Assembly: GCF_040581415.1 (NCBI RefSeq)
Contig: NZ_CP114014.1
Location: 5,580,001-5,644,000 of the forward strand
Reading direction: 5' to 3'
Source: Paraconexibacter sp040581415
Lineage (GTDB): Bacteria > Actinomycetota > Thermoleophilia > Solirubrobacterales > Solirubrobacteraceae
Length of the DNA: 64,000 nt
Part shown: in pieces, positions 34,790 to 43,436 of the stretch
Layout of the letters: every line of letters begins with the position of its first letter
How positions within the stretch are numbered: position 1 is the stretch's first letter
Position numbers and translations under genes: made by a program
The notes under the pieces: model-generated
The model's database searches: none
What the model saw: only the letters and a program-made list of their open reading frames with translations
What the model was told of the DNA's origin: nothing

Positions 34790-36213
34790 TGCCCGACCGC
34801 CCGGTGCGCCTGGACTCCCTGCGCCTGCGGCTGTCGGCGCTCTTCGCGCTGACCGCGATCGCCGTGCTGGCGTTCGTCTACGTCGCCGTCGTGCCGGGGC
34901 TGAAGGCGCGGCTGGTCGACGACAAGCTCGAGGACCTGACGCAGATCGCGCGCCGCTACAGCCCGCAGCTGCAGGACTCCGTCGGGAGCAGCGTCCCCGC
35001 GCCGAAGATCAACAAGCTCGTCTCGCAGATCGCCGACGCGACCTCGGCGCGGGTGACCGTCCTGCTCGTCGTCTCCGGGACGCAGCTGCAGCTGACGCCG
35101 CAGTACGACTCGTTCTCGGAGGTCCAGATCCGGGAGCTCGACTTCGCTCCCGCGGTCCTCGCCGCGCAGACGCGGCGCACCGAGACGGGGACAGAGTCGA
35201 CCTCGACCGGCCAGATCGGCGAGGTGGCGATCCCGCTGACCTTCGACGCGCCGCGCGGCGGCCGCGCGGTGGGGAACGTCGTGGTCTTCTCGACGCCGCT
35301 CCGGGACGCCACGCGCGCGGTGTCCGTCGTCCGCGGCCGGCTGCTGGCCGCGGCCGGCTTCGCGCTCGCGCTCGCGATGCTGGTCGGCGTTCTGGTGGCC
35401 CAGGTCCTGACGCGCCGGGTCGCCCTGCTGGAGACCGTCGCGCGGAGCGTCGCCGCCGGGGACTTCCAGACCTCCTTCCCGGTCGACCGCGAGGACGAGC
35501 TCGGCCGCCTCGCCGCGACGCTCGAGGACATGCGCGGCCAGCTCTCGGAGCTCGACGGCGCGCGCAAGCGGTTCATCGCGACGGCGTCGCACGAGCTGCG
35601 CACGCCGATCTTCTCGCTCGGCGGCTTCCTGGAGCTGATCCAGGACGAGGACCTCGACGACGACACGCGTGACCGCTTCCTGACGCAGGTGCGCGGCCAG
35701 GTGGACCGGCTGGGCAAGCTCGCCACCGACCTCCTGGACCTCTCGAAGCTGGAGGCCGGCTCCCTCGAGCTGCGGCCCGAGATGACCGACCTGACGCTCG
35801 TGGCGAAGGCCGTCGCCAGCGAGTTCGAGCCGCGCCTGCACACCCACGACTCGACGCTCGAGCTGCGCCTGCCGCCGGGCCATCTGCGGACCGTGTGCGA
35901 CCCGGAGCGCGTCGCGCAGGTGATGCGTATCCTCATAGACAACGCTTTGACGCACACGCCATCGGGTACGGACATGGTCGTCAGCGCAAGCCGTCAGGGC
36001 CCGTGGGTCCGCCTTGGCGTCGGGGACTTCGGTCCCGGCATCCACCGCACCATGCTGCCCAACATCTTCGAGCCGTTCATCACCTCCGACGACGCCCAGG
36101 GCTCCGGCCTCGGGCTGGCGATCGCCCACGAGCTGGCGGAGCGGATGGACGGCGACCTCGTCGTCGAAAGCCGACCCGGCCAGACGACATTCACCCTGGA
36201 GCTCCCGGCATGA
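34789..36213 (+). CDS. Sensor histidine kinase
   Basis: The 474-residue membrane kinase has two helices flanking an extracytoplasmic sensor (about 35-170), a HAMP segment, HisKA with phospho-acceptor His in ASHELRTPIFSLGGF, and an ATPase domain with N box (IDNALTH), G1 (GDFGPGI) and G2 (GSGLGLAIAHELA). It phosphorylates the response regulator encoded just upstream. It overlaps the HtrA gene by ATGA. The sensor domain shows no family I recognise. Confidence 0.96.
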   Translation: MPDRPVRLDSLRLRLSALFALTAIAVLAFVYVAVVPGLKARLVDDKLEDLTQIARRYSPQLQDSVGSSVPAPKINKLVSQIADATSARVTVLLVVSGTQLQLTPQYDSFSEVQIRELDFAPAVLAAQTRRTETGTESTSTGQIGEVAIPLTFDAPRGGRAVGNVVVFSTPLRDATRAVSVVRGRLLAAAGFALALAMLVGVLVAQVLTRRVALLETVARSVAAGDFQTSFPVDREDELGRLAATLEDMRGQLSELDGARKRFIATASHELRTPIFSLGGFLELIQDEDLDDDTRDRFLTQVRGQVDRLGKLATDLLDLSKLEAGSLELRPEMTDLTLVAKAVASEFEPRLHTHDSTLELRLPPGHLRTVCDPERVAQVMRILIDNALTHTPSGTDMVVSASRQGPWVRLGVGDFGPGIHRTMLPNIFEPFITSDDAQGSGLGLAIAHELAERMDGDLVVESRPGQTTFTLELPA

Positions 36214-37421
36214 CGCCACGTCCCAAGCTCGCTGCTGCCACCCTCGCCGCGGCCGCTGTCCTGTTCACCGCCGGCTGCGGCGACGACGACAAGTCCGCCT
36301 CGACCTCGAGCCCGGCCACCGCGCCCGCCAGCGCGGTCGCCGACGCCACCCCGTCGACCTCCGGCTCCGCCGACGAGGCGGTCGCGAAGGCGACCGGCTT
36401 CGACCCGTCCGCGATCTACAAGCGCGAGGGTCCCGGCGTCGTGACCGTCATCAGCGCCGGCCTGAAGGCTGCCGCCGCCAGCGGCGACGACGACAGCGCC
36501 GGCCTCGGGTCGGGTTTCGTCATCTCCTCCGACGGCGAGATCGCCACGAACGCGCACGTCGTCACCAGCGGCGAGGGCGACAAGATCACCGAGGCCAAGC
36601 GCGTCTACGTCAAGTTCTCCGACGGCAACGAGGTCGAGGCGAAGGTCGTCGGCTTCGACCCGTTCGCCGACGTCGCCCTGCTGAAGATCGCCCCCACCGG
36701 GCTGGACCTGCGTCCGCTGCCGTTCGGCTCGGTCAAGAACCTGAAGGTCGGCGCGCCGGTCGCCGCGATCGGCTCGCCGTTCGGCGAGGAGCAGTCGCTG
36801 TCGGTCGGCGTCATCTCCGCGACCGAGCGGTCGATCCAGTCCCTCACGGGCTTCTCGACGACGGGCGCGATCCAGACGGACGCCGCCATCAACCACGGCA
36901 ACTCGGGCGGTCCGCTGCTCGACGCGAACGGCGACGTGCTGGGCATCAACTCCCAGATCCGGACCGAGAGCGGCGACGGCACGGGCGTCGGCTTCGCCGT
37001 CCCGGTCGACGTGGTCAAGCGCTCGATCGACCAGCTGCGCAAGGACGGCCAGGTGCGGTACGCGTACCTCGGCGTCTCCAGCCGCGCGCTCTACCCGCAG
37101 GTCGCCGAGCGGTTCGACCTCCCGGTCGACAAGGGCGTCTGGGTGCAGGAGCTCCCGAAGTCGGGCGGCCCGGCGAAGGAGGCCGGCATCACGGCCGGCA
37201 CCCGCGAGGTCACCTTCCAGGAGCTGCCGTGGACCGTCGGCGGCGACATCATCGTCGGGGTCGACGACACGCCGATCGAGGACGACGCCGACCTGGCCCA
37301 GGCGCTGCTCCCGTTCGAGCCGGGGACGACCGTCACGCTCAAGATCTACCGCGACGGCAAGCAGCAGGACGTCGAGGTCAAGCTCGGCGAGCGTCCCCTG
37401 GCGGTCCCGCCGGCCGGGTAG
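36210..37421 (+). CDS. HtrA/DegP-type serine protease lipoprotein with PDZ domain
   Basis: This 403-residue protein has a lipoprotein signal (cleavage before C in LFTAGC). The S1C protease domain has the catalytic His in IATNAHVV, Asp in DPFADVALLKI and Ser in NHGNSGGPL. A single C-terminal PDZ domain follows (YLGVSSRAL... to VTLKIYRDG). It degrades or handles misfolded exported proteins, here tethered to the outer face of the membrane. It is the last gene after the regulator/kinase pair. Confidence 0.96.
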   Translation: MTPRPKLAAATLAAAAVLFTAGCGDDDKSASTSSPATAPASAVADATPSTSGSADEAVAKATGFDPSAIYKREGPGVVTVISAGLKAAAASGDDDSAGLGSGFVISSDGEIATNAHVVTSGEGDKITEAKRVYVKFSDGNEVEAKVVGFDPFADVALLKIAPTGLDLRPLPFGSVKNLKVGAPVAAIGSPFGEEQSLSVGVISATERSIQSLTGFSTTGAIQTDAAINHGNSGGPLLDANGDVLGINSQIRTESGDGTGVGFAVPVDVVKRSIDQLRKDGQVRYAYLGVSSRALYPQVAERFDLPVDKGVWVQELPKSGGPAKEAGITAGTREVTFQELPWTVGGDIIVGVDDTPIEDDADLAQALLPFEPGTTVTLKIYRDGKQQDVEVKLGERPLAVPPAG

Positions 37422-37447
37422 CAGCGACCGGGATGTGAAGCATCGGC

Positions 37448-37468
37448 CGCGCCGCGCTTGGCGGCGCG
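37448..37468 (+). terminator. GC hairpin after the HtrA operon
   Basis: CGCGCCGC (37448-37455) and GCGGCGCG (37461-37468) pair perfectly around GCTTG. It lies 26 nt past the HtrA stop and 10 nt before the otsA -10 box. No T-run is present. Confidence 0.5.
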
Positions 37469-37477
37469 ATCGCGGGG

Positions 37478-37483
37478 TACCCT
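37478..37483 (+). promoter_or_regulatory. -10 box (TACCCT) of otsA
   Basis: TACCCT ends 7 nt before the ATG, right behind the hairpin that should isolate otsA from the HtrA operon. Confidence 0.5.
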
Positions 37484-37490
37484 GCTGGGC

Positions 37491-38951
37491 ATGACCGACT
37501 CCGGGGCAAAGGCCCCGCTCGTCCTCGTATCGAACCGCGGACCCGTCGCCTTCCAGGACGACGGGTCGACCGTGCGCGGCACCGGCGGCCTCGTGACCGC
37601 GCTCACCGGGCTGGCCTCCCACCGGCCCGTCACCTGGATCGCGTCGACGATGACGCCGATGGACGCGGTCCGGGCGCGGGAGGCGAACGGGCCGATCACC
37701 GTCCGCTCCCCCGCCGGCGGCGAGTACCAGGTGCGCTACGTCGCCTCCGATCCGGACGCGTACGAGGGCTTCTACAGCGTGTTCGCGAACCCGATGCTGT
37801 GGTTCATCCAGCACTACCTCTGGGACCTGTCGAACGCCCCGGACATCCGCTCGAACGAGGTCGCCGCGTTCCACGACGGCTACCAGGTGGTCAACGCCGA
37901 CCTCGCGCGGGTCGTGGTGGAGGAGATCGAGGGCATCGAGGACCCCGTCGTGATGGTGCACGACTACCACCTCTACACGCTGCCGGCCATGGTCCGGGCA
38001 GCGCGGCCCGACGTCTTCCTGAGCCACTTCGTGCACATCCCGTGGACGCAGTCCGACGCCTGGCGCGTGCTGCCGTCCGCCGTCCGCAACACGCTCTACG
38101 AGGGGATCCTGGCCAACGACATCATCGGGTTCCACACGACGTCGTACAAGCGGAACTTCCTGCAGTGCTGCCGCGACCTGATGGATCTCGAGGTCGACTT
38201 CCAGCGCGGCCTCGTCCACTTCCAGGGCCGGGAGGTCTGGGTCCGCGAGTACCCGCTGCCGATCGACGCGGGCGCGACCCGCCAGATCGCGTCCTCCAGC
38301 CGCGTGCACAAGTTCGAGGTCGAGCTGCTGCGCCGCCGCCGCGACCACCTGATCCTGCGCGTCGACCGGGCCGACCTCTCCAAGAACGTCCTGCGCGGGT
38401 TCAGCGCCTTCGACCTGTTCCTGGACCAGCACCCCGAGTTCCGCGAGCGGGTGACGTTCATCGCGCAGCTGATGCCGTCCCGGACGGACGTGCCGGAGTA
38501 CGCCGAGTACCTCGAGAAGATCGAGGCGCTCGTCGCCGTCGTGAACCACCGTCACGGGACGCCGGACTGGATGCCGATCCAGCTGAAGCTGCGCGACGAC
38601 CTCGACGAGGCGATGGCGGCGTACAAGAACTACGACGTGCTGCTCGTGAACGCGATGTTCGACGGGATGAACCTGGTCGCCAAGGAGGGCCCGCTGGTCA
38701 ACGAGCGGGGCGGGGTGTCGCTGCTGTCCGAGAACACGGGGGCCCACGAGGAGCTCGGCGAGTACGCGATCAGCGTGAACCCGTTCGACATCCAGGAGCT
38801 CGCGACGTGCATCCACGCGGCGCTGACGATGGAGACCGAGGAGCGCGAGCGGCGGCTGGCGGGCCTGAAGGAGATCGTGACCGCCCGGGACCCGGGGGAC
38901 TGGATCGACGAGCAGCTGGCGGACATCCGCGCCAAAGGGGCTGCGGGGTAG
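37491..38951 (+). CDS. otsA: Trehalose-6-phosphate synthase (GT20)
   Basis: The 486-residue GT20 enzyme joins glucose from UDP- or GDP-glucose to glucose-6-phosphate. Motifs include the N-terminal SNRGPVAF, VMVHDYHLYTLPAMVR, HIPWTQSDAWRVLP, RVDRADLSKNVLRGF and the acidic DGMNLVAKEGPLVN. No trehalose phosphatase is next to it. Family members also make other glucosyl compounds, so the product is inferred. It ends 3 nt before the convergent gene's end. Confidence 0.93.
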   Translation: MTDSGAKAPLVLVSNRGPVAFQDDGSTVRGTGGLVTALTGLASHRPVTWIASTMTPMDAVRAREANGPITVRSPAGGEYQVRYVASDPDAYEGFYSVFANPMLWFIQHYLWDLSNAPDIRSNEVAAFHDGYQVVNADLARVVVEEIEGIEDPVVMVHDYHLYTLPAMVRAARPDVFLSHFVHIPWTQSDAWRVLPSAVRNTLYEGILANDIIGFHTTSYKRNFLQCCRDLMDLEVDFQRGLVHFQGREVWVREYPLPIDAGATRQIASSSRVHKFEVELLRRRRDHLILRVDRADLSKNVLRGFSAFDLFLDQHPEFRERVTFIAQLMPSRTDVPEYAEYLEKIEALVAVVNHRHGTPDWMPIQLKLRDDLDEAMAAYKNYDVLLVNAMFDGMNLVAKEGPLVNERGGVSLLSENTGAHEELGEYAISVNPFDIQELATCIHAALTMETEERERRLAGLKEIVTARDPGDWIDEQLADIRAKGAAG

Positions 38952-38954
38952 CGA

Positions 38955-39497
38955 TCAGCGGCCGCCGAAGTCCTGGCCTGGCGGGACGAACTCCCGGGCC
39001 GGAGGTCGCCTGACCCGGCGGCTCGGGGCAGCCCGTGCCGGGGGCCGGGGAGCGGGTGCGGCTGCCGGCCGCGCTGGGGCCGCGGGGGTGGAGGGCGGCG
39101 GTGGGGCCGCCGCGGCAGGTGTCTGCCGGGGCGCTGGGGCCTGCCGCCGACGCGCCTGCTTCGGAGCCGCCCCGCGCTTCGGCTTGGACCGCCTCCGGTT
39201 CGGCGCGGTGCGCTTGGCCGGCTTGGATTCGGGCTTCGCGCGCGGCTCCGGCGGCGGATCCGGCTCCGTCTGCGTCACGGCCGGCGGCGCGGTGGCCGTC
39301 GTGGCGGCGGGCTCCAGGATCACCTCGGGCGCCTCGCGGGTGGCCGGGACCGCTCCCGCCGGCGGGAGCGGAGGCGGGGGCGACGAGAGGTGCGGCCACA
39401 GCAGGATCACCGTCCCGAGCACCAGGAGGGCCAGGAGCGGGACGACGTTGCCCCAGCGCACGCGGCGGGCGAGGGCGGCCAGGGCTGCAGGATCCAT
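38955..39497 (-). CDS. Membrane-anchored Pro/Ala/Arg-rich protein
   Basis: This 180-residue protein has a short cytoplasmic start, one membrane helix (NVVPLLALLVLGTVILLWP, about 19-37), and a long extracytoplasmic tail dominated by Pro, Ala, Arg and Lys with no predicted fold. The tail ends FVPPGQDFGGR. Function is unknown; such basic Pro-rich tails can bind cell-wall polymers. Composition could mislead, but the codon pattern and the ATG before the helix support a real gene. Confidence 0.6.
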   Translation of the reverse strand: MDPAALAALARRVRWGNVVPLLALLVLGTVILLWPHLSSPPPPLPPAGAVPATREAPEVILEPAATTATAPPAVTQTEPDPPPEPRAKPESKPAKRTAPNRRRSKPKRGAAPKQARRRQAPAPRQTPAAAAPPPPSTPAAPARPAAAPAPRPPARAAPSRRVRRPPAREFVPPGQDFGGR

Positions 39498-39542
39498 GCC
39501 ATCCGTATAGGCCCGGGACGCGGCAACTCGCCCCCCCTTGCT

Positions 39543-39548
39543 ACCGTC
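39543..39548 (+). promoter_or_regulatory. -10 box (TACCGT) of rpsF
   Basis: TACCGT ends 10 nt before ATG 39559, leaving a leader of only a few bases. It argues against the in-frame TTG at 39538, which precedes the box. Confidence 0.45.
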
Positions 39549-39558
39549 CCTTGCCGCT

Positions 39559-39942
39559 ATGCCCGCACACAAGCCCACGTACGACCTGATGCTGCTCCTC
39601 GACACGGCGATCGACGCCGAGGTGCGCACCAAGATCCTCGCCGATGCCACCGAGCACATCACCAAGCTCGGCGAGGTCGTCAGCTCGCACGACTGGGGCA
39701 CGCGCCAGACGACCTACGAGGTCGGCAAGAACAAGAAGGACGCCGAGTACCACCTGATCCAGTTCCACGGCACGCCGGAGCTCCTGGCGACGCTGAACCG
39801 GACCCTGCGCATCACGGACGGCGTCAACCGCTTCCGCATCATCAAGCTGGCCAACGGCGTCGGCGCCCCGCCGGACCTGAAGGCCACGCCGGCCGTCATC
39901 CCCTCGACTCCGGTCGAGGAGCAGCGCGAGGTCGCGCTCTAA
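39559..39942 (+). CDS. rpsF: 30S ribosomal protein S6
   Basis: The 127-residue S6 has the expected core YDLMLLLDTAIDAEVRTKIL, DWGTRQTTYEV, and AEYHLIQFHGTPELLATLNRTLRITDGVNRFRIIKL. S6 pairs with S18 on the 30S platform. The C-terminal tail after residue 105 is Pro/Ala/Glu-rich. A strong hairpin follows, so it is probably transcribed apart from ssb, unlike the usual rpsF-ssb-rpsR operon. Confidence 0.96.
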   Translation: MPAHKPTYDLMLLLDTAIDAEVRTKILADATEHITKLGEVVSSHDWGTRQTTYEVGKNKKDAEYHLIQFHGTPELLATLNRTLRITDGVNRFRIIKLANGVGAPPDLKATPAVIPSTPVEEQREVAL

Positions 39943-39953
39943 GCAGCCGCGCC

Positions 39954-39987
39954 GATCCGTCGTCCCGCTCTCGGGCGACGACGGATC
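39954..39987 (+). terminator. Hairpin after rpsF
   Basis: GATCCGTCGTC (39954-39964) and GACGACGGATC (39977-39987) pair perfectly. The 12-nt loop contains CCCG and CGGG, which can extend the stem. It sits 12 nt past the rpsF stop. Confidence 0.75.
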
Positions 39988-40041
39988 ACTCATCTGCCGC
40001 AGTGAGACCGGGTCGGGACTGACACGGGACGCCTCCGGGCT

Positions 40042-40047
40042 TACGGT
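40042..40047 (+). promoter_or_regulatory. -10 box (TACGGT) of the secreted protein between rpsF and ssb
   Basis: TACGGT ends 6 nt before ATG 40054, downstream of the rpsF hairpin, so the inserted gene has its own leaderless promoter. Confidence 0.5.
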
Positions 40048-40053
40048 CGCGCC

Positions 40054-41676
40054 ATGCGCGCTCGTGTCGCCGTTCTCGCCGTCGTCCTCCCCGCCGTTCT
40101 CGCGTCCCCGGCCCTGGCCGGGTCGGCGACGTTCCCACGGACCCGCGTCCTGCTGCCGCTTCCCGAGGGCCGGGACGCCGGGCGACTCTTCGGATTGGCA
40201 GGCGCCGCACAGCGCGGTGACGGCGCGGTCGTCGTCGCCGGCGCCCGGGACCTGCTCGTGTTCGGGACGGACGGCCGGGCGGCCGCGCTCCCGCCGCTTG
40301 CCTACACGCAGAGCATCACCCGCCTGAGCGATGGCAGCGTCGCGGTCGCCGGGCCCCCGGACATCGACCACAGCCGCGACGGGGCGGCGTACGACCTCGA
40401 CGTCGCGCGCCTCGCCGGCGGCACCGCCGACCCCGGCTTCGGCGACGGGGGACGCGCCCGGCTGGCCGGGCTGAGCCGCGACTGGGGGCCGACCGGCTCG
40501 ACCGTCGAGCACAACACGCACCTCGCGCCCGCTGCGGACGGCGGGGTCTGGGTCGCGTCGGCCGGGGCGCCGTCCGCCCCCGGCCAGGTCGTCCGGTTGA
40601 CGCCCGCCGGCGTACCCGACCCCGCGTTCAACGGCGGCGCCGGCGTCCCGCTCACGCGCTTCGCCTACAAGGTCACGACGGAGGAGCGCGGCGTCGTCGA
40701 CTGGTACGCGGCCCCCGCCGGCATCGTCCCGCTGCCGGACGGCGGCGCGATCGTCATCTCGCAGTTCGAGCAGGGTCTCGGGGACGCGCGGGGCAAGCTG
40801 TTCGTCGAGCGCTTCGACGCCGGCGGCCAGAGCGTCGCCGGCTTCGGCACCGGCGGCCTGGTCGTCCTCGACGGCGCCGGCCCGCGGACCGCCGTGCTCC
40901 AGGGGTCGCGGCTGCTGCTCGTCGATGCGGCGACCGCGACCGGGGACGAGGCCCTCACGACCAGGGTCACCGCCCTCGCGACCGCGACCGGCGCGCTCGA
41001 CCCCGGTTTCGGCCGCACCGGCGTGACCACCATCCCGGCCCAGGCGCCCGGCCCGGTGACGGTCGATCCTCGCGGCCGTCTGCTCGTCGACGACGGACGG
41101 AAGCTCACGCGCCTTGACGCAGACGGCGCACCCGACCCGTCCTGGGGCGCCGGCGGCCAGACATGCACGCCGTACGAGCCGGGCAGCCACAAGGTCAGCG
41201 CGCGAGTGCCGGTGAAGGTCGGCCACGGCCCGGATCGCGAGACGCCGGCGGCCCTGCTCGCCCCGGACGACAGCGGCGTCATCCGCGTGCAGTCCGTGCG
41301 GTACGGCGACCGCGCCCTCCAGCGGATCGCTCCGAACGCGGTCGTCGTGGGCGGCGTGTCCGGCGCCGGCCGCGCCTACTGCCTCGACCTGCGGGCCGTC
41401 AGCGTCCTCGACAACGGCATCGACGAGGTGATCTACGACCGCTTCGTGACCGGCTCGTTCCGGGCGCGGACGACGGTCGCGGTCGAACGTCTGCGAGCGA
41501 CGACACGCCGCGTCAGAGGGCGCCGGATCACCACCTACAAGCGACTGTCGCGTTCCACGTTCACGAGCGGCCCGGGGCCGTTCGTCCGGAAGGTGGGGCG
41601 CATCGGCGACGGCAGGATCGTGACCCGGATCACGCTGACCTCCGGCGGCAAGGTGCTGCTGCGGACGTTGGTCTGA
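40054..41676 (+). CDS. Secreted delta-60-repeat-like beta-propeller protein
   Basis: The 540-residue exported protein has a signal peptide ending SPALAG and repeated segments of the form GxxDPxFGxGGxxR / LDADGAPDPSWGAGGQ, as in bacterial delta-60 repeat (SBBP-like) proteins that fold as propellers. The basic C-terminal region (about 470-540) is beta-rich with RRVRGRRITTYKRLSRSTF. Ligand and role are unknown. It interrupts the usually tight rpsF-ssb pair, with a terminator before and separate promoters on each side. Confidence 0.8.
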   Translation: MRARVAVLAVVLPAVLASPALAGSATFPRTRVLLPLPEGRDAGRLFGLAGAAQRGDGAVVVAGARDLLVFGTDGRAAALPPLAYTQSITRLSDGSVAVAGPPDIDHSRDGAAYDLDVARLAGGTADPGFGDGGRARLAGLSRDWGPTGSTVEHNTHLAPAADGGVWVASAGAPSAPGQVVRLTPAGVPDPAFNGGAGVPLTRFAYKVTTEERGVVDWYAAPAGIVPLPDGGAIVISQFEQGLGDARGKLFVERFDAGGQSVAGFGTGGLVVLDGAGPRTAVLQGSRLLLVDAATATGDEALTTRVTALATATGALDPGFGRTGVTTIPAQAPGPVTVDPRGRLLVDDGRKLTRLDADGAPDPSWGAGGQTCTPYEPGSHKVSARVPVKVGHGPDRETPAALLAPDDSGVIRVQSVRYGDRALQRIAPNAVVVGGVSGAGRAYCLDLRAVSVLDNGIDEVIYDRFVTGSFRARTTVAVERLRATTRRVRGRRITTYKRLSRSTFTSGPGPFVRKVGRIGDGRIVTRITLTSGGKVLLRTLV

Positions 41677-41806
41677 TCCCCGGCGGCGGCCGGGCGGGAG
41701 GCCGTCGGGATGTCAGAGACCGGCACTCTGCGTCGACACGGGAACAAAAGTGCGCAAGAAGCGGGCGTTCGGGCGGTTGAGGGGGCGACCCCGCCGGACC
41801 CGACCC

Positions 41807-41855
41807 TAGACTCGGCGACACTCTTCATCGACTGACATCTCTCCCGAAAGGAGCG
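41807..41855 (+). promoter_or_regulatory. ssb promoter and ribosome binding site
   Basis: TAGACT (41807-41812) should give a leader of about 45 nt. It contains AAAGGAG near 41848-41854, about 9 nt before the ATG. This is one of the few genes here with a classical leader and a strong Shine-Dalgarno sequence. Confidence 0.5.
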
Positions 41856-41862
41856 ACGGCAC

Positions 41863-42354
41863 ATGGCCGGCTTCACCATCAATCACGTGGTCGTCAGTGG
41901 CAATCTGACGCGCGACCCCGAGACCCGCGCACTGCCCAGCGGCATGCAGGTCTGCAACTTCAGCGTCGCGGTCAACGAGCGCATCAAGGACCGCGAGTCC
42001 GGCGAGTGGACCGACCGCCCGAACTACTTCGACGTCACCGTCTGGGGCGGCATGGGCGAGTGGCTCGGCAACAACATCCGCAAGGGCCAAGCCGTGGTCG
42101 TCTCCGGTCGCCTGAACTGGCGCTCATGGGAGAAGGACGGGGTGAAGCGGTCGGCGGTCTCGATCGTCGCCGACTCCGTGGTCCCCGAGCGCAGCGGTGG
42201 GGGTGGCGGCGGCGGCGGGTCCTACGGCGGCGGCGGTGGCGGCGGCTTCCAGCCGCGCTCCGACGTCCCGGCGGACATGGGCGACTTCGCCCCCGCGCCG
42301 GCCCCGGTCGGCGGCGGCGGCGCACCCACGGCGGACGACGACATCCCGTTCTGA
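41863..42354 (+). CDS. ssb: Single-stranded DNA-binding protein
   Basis: The 163-residue SSB has an OB fold (residues 1-108; INHVVVSGNLTRDPETRALPSG, YFDVTVWGGMGEWLGNNIRKGQAVVVSGRLNWRSW, split here by a linker). A Gly-rich linker with runs of Gly and a SYGGGG segment follows, and the acidic tip ends DDDIPF, which recruits replication and repair partners. It coats ssDNA as a tetramer. Two hairpins follow. Confidence 0.97.
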   Translation: MAGFTINHVVVSGNLTRDPETRALPSGMQVCNFSVAVNERIKDRESGEWTDRPNYFDVTVWGGMGEWLGNNIRKGQAVVVSGRLNWRSWEKDGVKRSAVSIVADSVVPERSGGGGGGGGSYGGGGGGGFQPRSDVPADMGDFAPAPAPVGGGGAPTADDDIPF

Positions 42355-42363
42355 TCCGCACAA

Positions 42364-42390
42364 GCGTGGTCGCCTGACCGGCGACCACGC
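42364..42390 (+). terminator. First hairpin after ssb
   Basis: GCGTGGTCGCC (42364-42374) and GGCGACCACGC (42380-42390) pair perfectly around TGACC, 10 nt past the ssb stop. Confidence 0.75.
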
Positions 42391-42406
42391 CGCACCACCC
42401 TTCCGT

Positions 42407-42431
42407 CACGGCCCGCTTCCGGCGGGCCGTG
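42407..42431 (+). terminator. Second hairpin after ssb
   Basis: CACGGCCCGC (42407-42416) and GCGGGCCGTG (42422-42431) pair perfectly around TTCCG. Two stems in tandem suggest firm separation of ssb and rpsR transcripts. Confidence 0.7.
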
Positions 42432-42493
42432 TGCGTGGAAGGACCGTCCGACCGGCCTGGTAGCCCCAGCAGCCGTCGCTCGGCCGGACCTGC

Positions 42494-42528
42494 CACAATG
42501 GAGGTTCGCGCGCGCCCTCGGCGCGCGC
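42494..42528 (+). promoter_or_regulatory. Possible rpsR promoter with hairpin at the mRNA 5' end
   Basis: CACAAT (42494-42499) is a plausible -10 box. A start about 7 nt later would place the 9-bp stem GCGCGCGCC/GGCGCGCGC (42508-42516/42520-42528) at the very 5' end of the message, 40 nt before rpsR. It could be a stability or feedback element. Confidence 0.35.
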
Positions 42529-42567
42529 TTGATCTGTCTCGAAGAACTTCCAAGAGGACGTCACGAC

Positions 42568-42897
42568 GTGGCCAAGCAGCGCAATGCGGGCAAGACCGCC
42601 CGCCGCAAGGACAAGAAGGGTGGGATGGGCAGCGGCCGCCGCAAGCCCTGCCTGCACTGCAAGGACAAGGTCGAGCAGGTCGACTACAAGGACATCGCGA
42701 CCCTGAGCAAGTTCGTCTCGGAGCGCGGCAAGATCCGGTCCCGCCGCCTGACCGGCGCCTGCCGCCGCCACCAGAACCAGATCGCGGTCGCCGTCAAGCG
42801 CGCGCGTGAGCTCGCCCTGCTGCCGTACGTCAACGATTCCGGCAAGGACGACCGTGAGACCACGGGCCGCGGCCGGCGCGAAGACCGGGGCCGGTAG
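42568..42897 (+). CDS. rpsR: 30S ribosomal protein S18
   Basis: The 109-residue S18 has the core KPCLHCKDKVEQVDYKD, LSKFVSERGKIRSRRLTGACRRHQNQIAVAVKRARELALLPYV (shown in two pieces). The Cys pair CLHC plus the later GAC indicate the zinc-binding C+ form. Both ends are extended: a Lys/Arg-rich N-terminus of about 25 residues and a Gly/Arg-rich tail. The GTG start follows AAGAGG by about 8 nt. rplI begins 3 nt after its stop. Confidence 0.95.
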   Translation: MAKQRNAGKTARRKDKKGGMGSGRRKPCLHCKDKVEQVDYKDIATLSKFVSERGKIRSRRLTGACRRHQNQIAVAVKRARELALLPYVNDSGKDDRETTGRGRREDRGR

Positions 42898-42900
42898 CTC

Positions 42901-43353
42901 ATGCCCCAAGCGATCCTGCTGAAGGACGTCGACGGTGTCGGCGCACAGGGCTCCGTCGTCGACGTGTCCAAGGGCTACCTGCGGAACTTCCTGATCCCGC
43001 GCCAGCTCGCCGCCCCGGCGACCAAGGGCCTGCTGGCCCAGGCGCAGGCGAACACCGCCTCGATCGAGAAGGCCCGTGCCGAGGCCGTCGCCAAGGCGAC
43101 CGAGCAGGCCGACCTGCTCAACAAGACCGTGCTGACCATGCCGGCCACCGCCGGCGAGGACGGCCGCCTGTTCGGGTCGATCACGACCCAGGACATCGCG
43201 AACGGCATCAAGGAGGCGCGCGGCATCGACGTCGACAAGCGCAAGATCCTCCTCGAGGACCCGATCAAGAACGTCGGCACGTACTCGGTCGTCGTCGAGA
43301 TCGACGCGGGCGTCACCGCCACGGTCAAGACGATCGTCATCGAGGGCAACTGA
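42901..43353 (+). CDS. rplI: 50S ribosomal protein L9
   Basis: The 150-residue L9 has the N-terminal rRNA-binding domain MPQAILLKDVDGVGAQGSVVDVSKGYLRNFLIP, the connecting helix, and the C-terminal domain with LFGSITTQDIANGI and KRKILLEDPIKNVGTYSVVV. The start, 3 nt after the rpsR stop and without a strong Shine-Dalgarno sequence, implies coupling to rpsR. A T-followed terminator comes next. Confidence 0.97.
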   Translation: MPQAILLKDVDGVGAQGSVVDVSKGYLRNFLIPRQLAAPATKGLLAQAQANTASIEKARAEAVAKATEQADLLNKTVLTMPATAGEDGRLFGSITTQDIANGIKEARGIDVDKRKILLEDPIKNVGTYSVVVEIDAGVTATVKTIVIEGN

Positions 43354-43401
43354 GGTTCCGCGCGGCTGCGCCTCGCGCAGCCACTGCATCTGACGGAGTA
43401 C

Positions 43402-43432
43402 GACGGGACCCGGAAGGGTCCCGTCCTCGTTT
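43402..43432 (+). terminator. Intrinsic-type terminator after rplI
   Basis: GACGGGACCC (43402-43411) and GGGTCCCGTC (43416-43425) pair perfectly around a GGAA tetraloop and are followed by CTCGTTT. This is the most canonical terminator in the window. A weaker stem (GGCTGCGC/GCGCAGCC) precedes it. Confidence 0.85.
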
Positions 43433-43436
43433 CGGC

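Noticed and set aside
35994..38816. Long minus-strand open frame opposite kinase, HtrA and otsA
   Set aside because: Antisense shadow; the three plus-strand genes are unambiguous.
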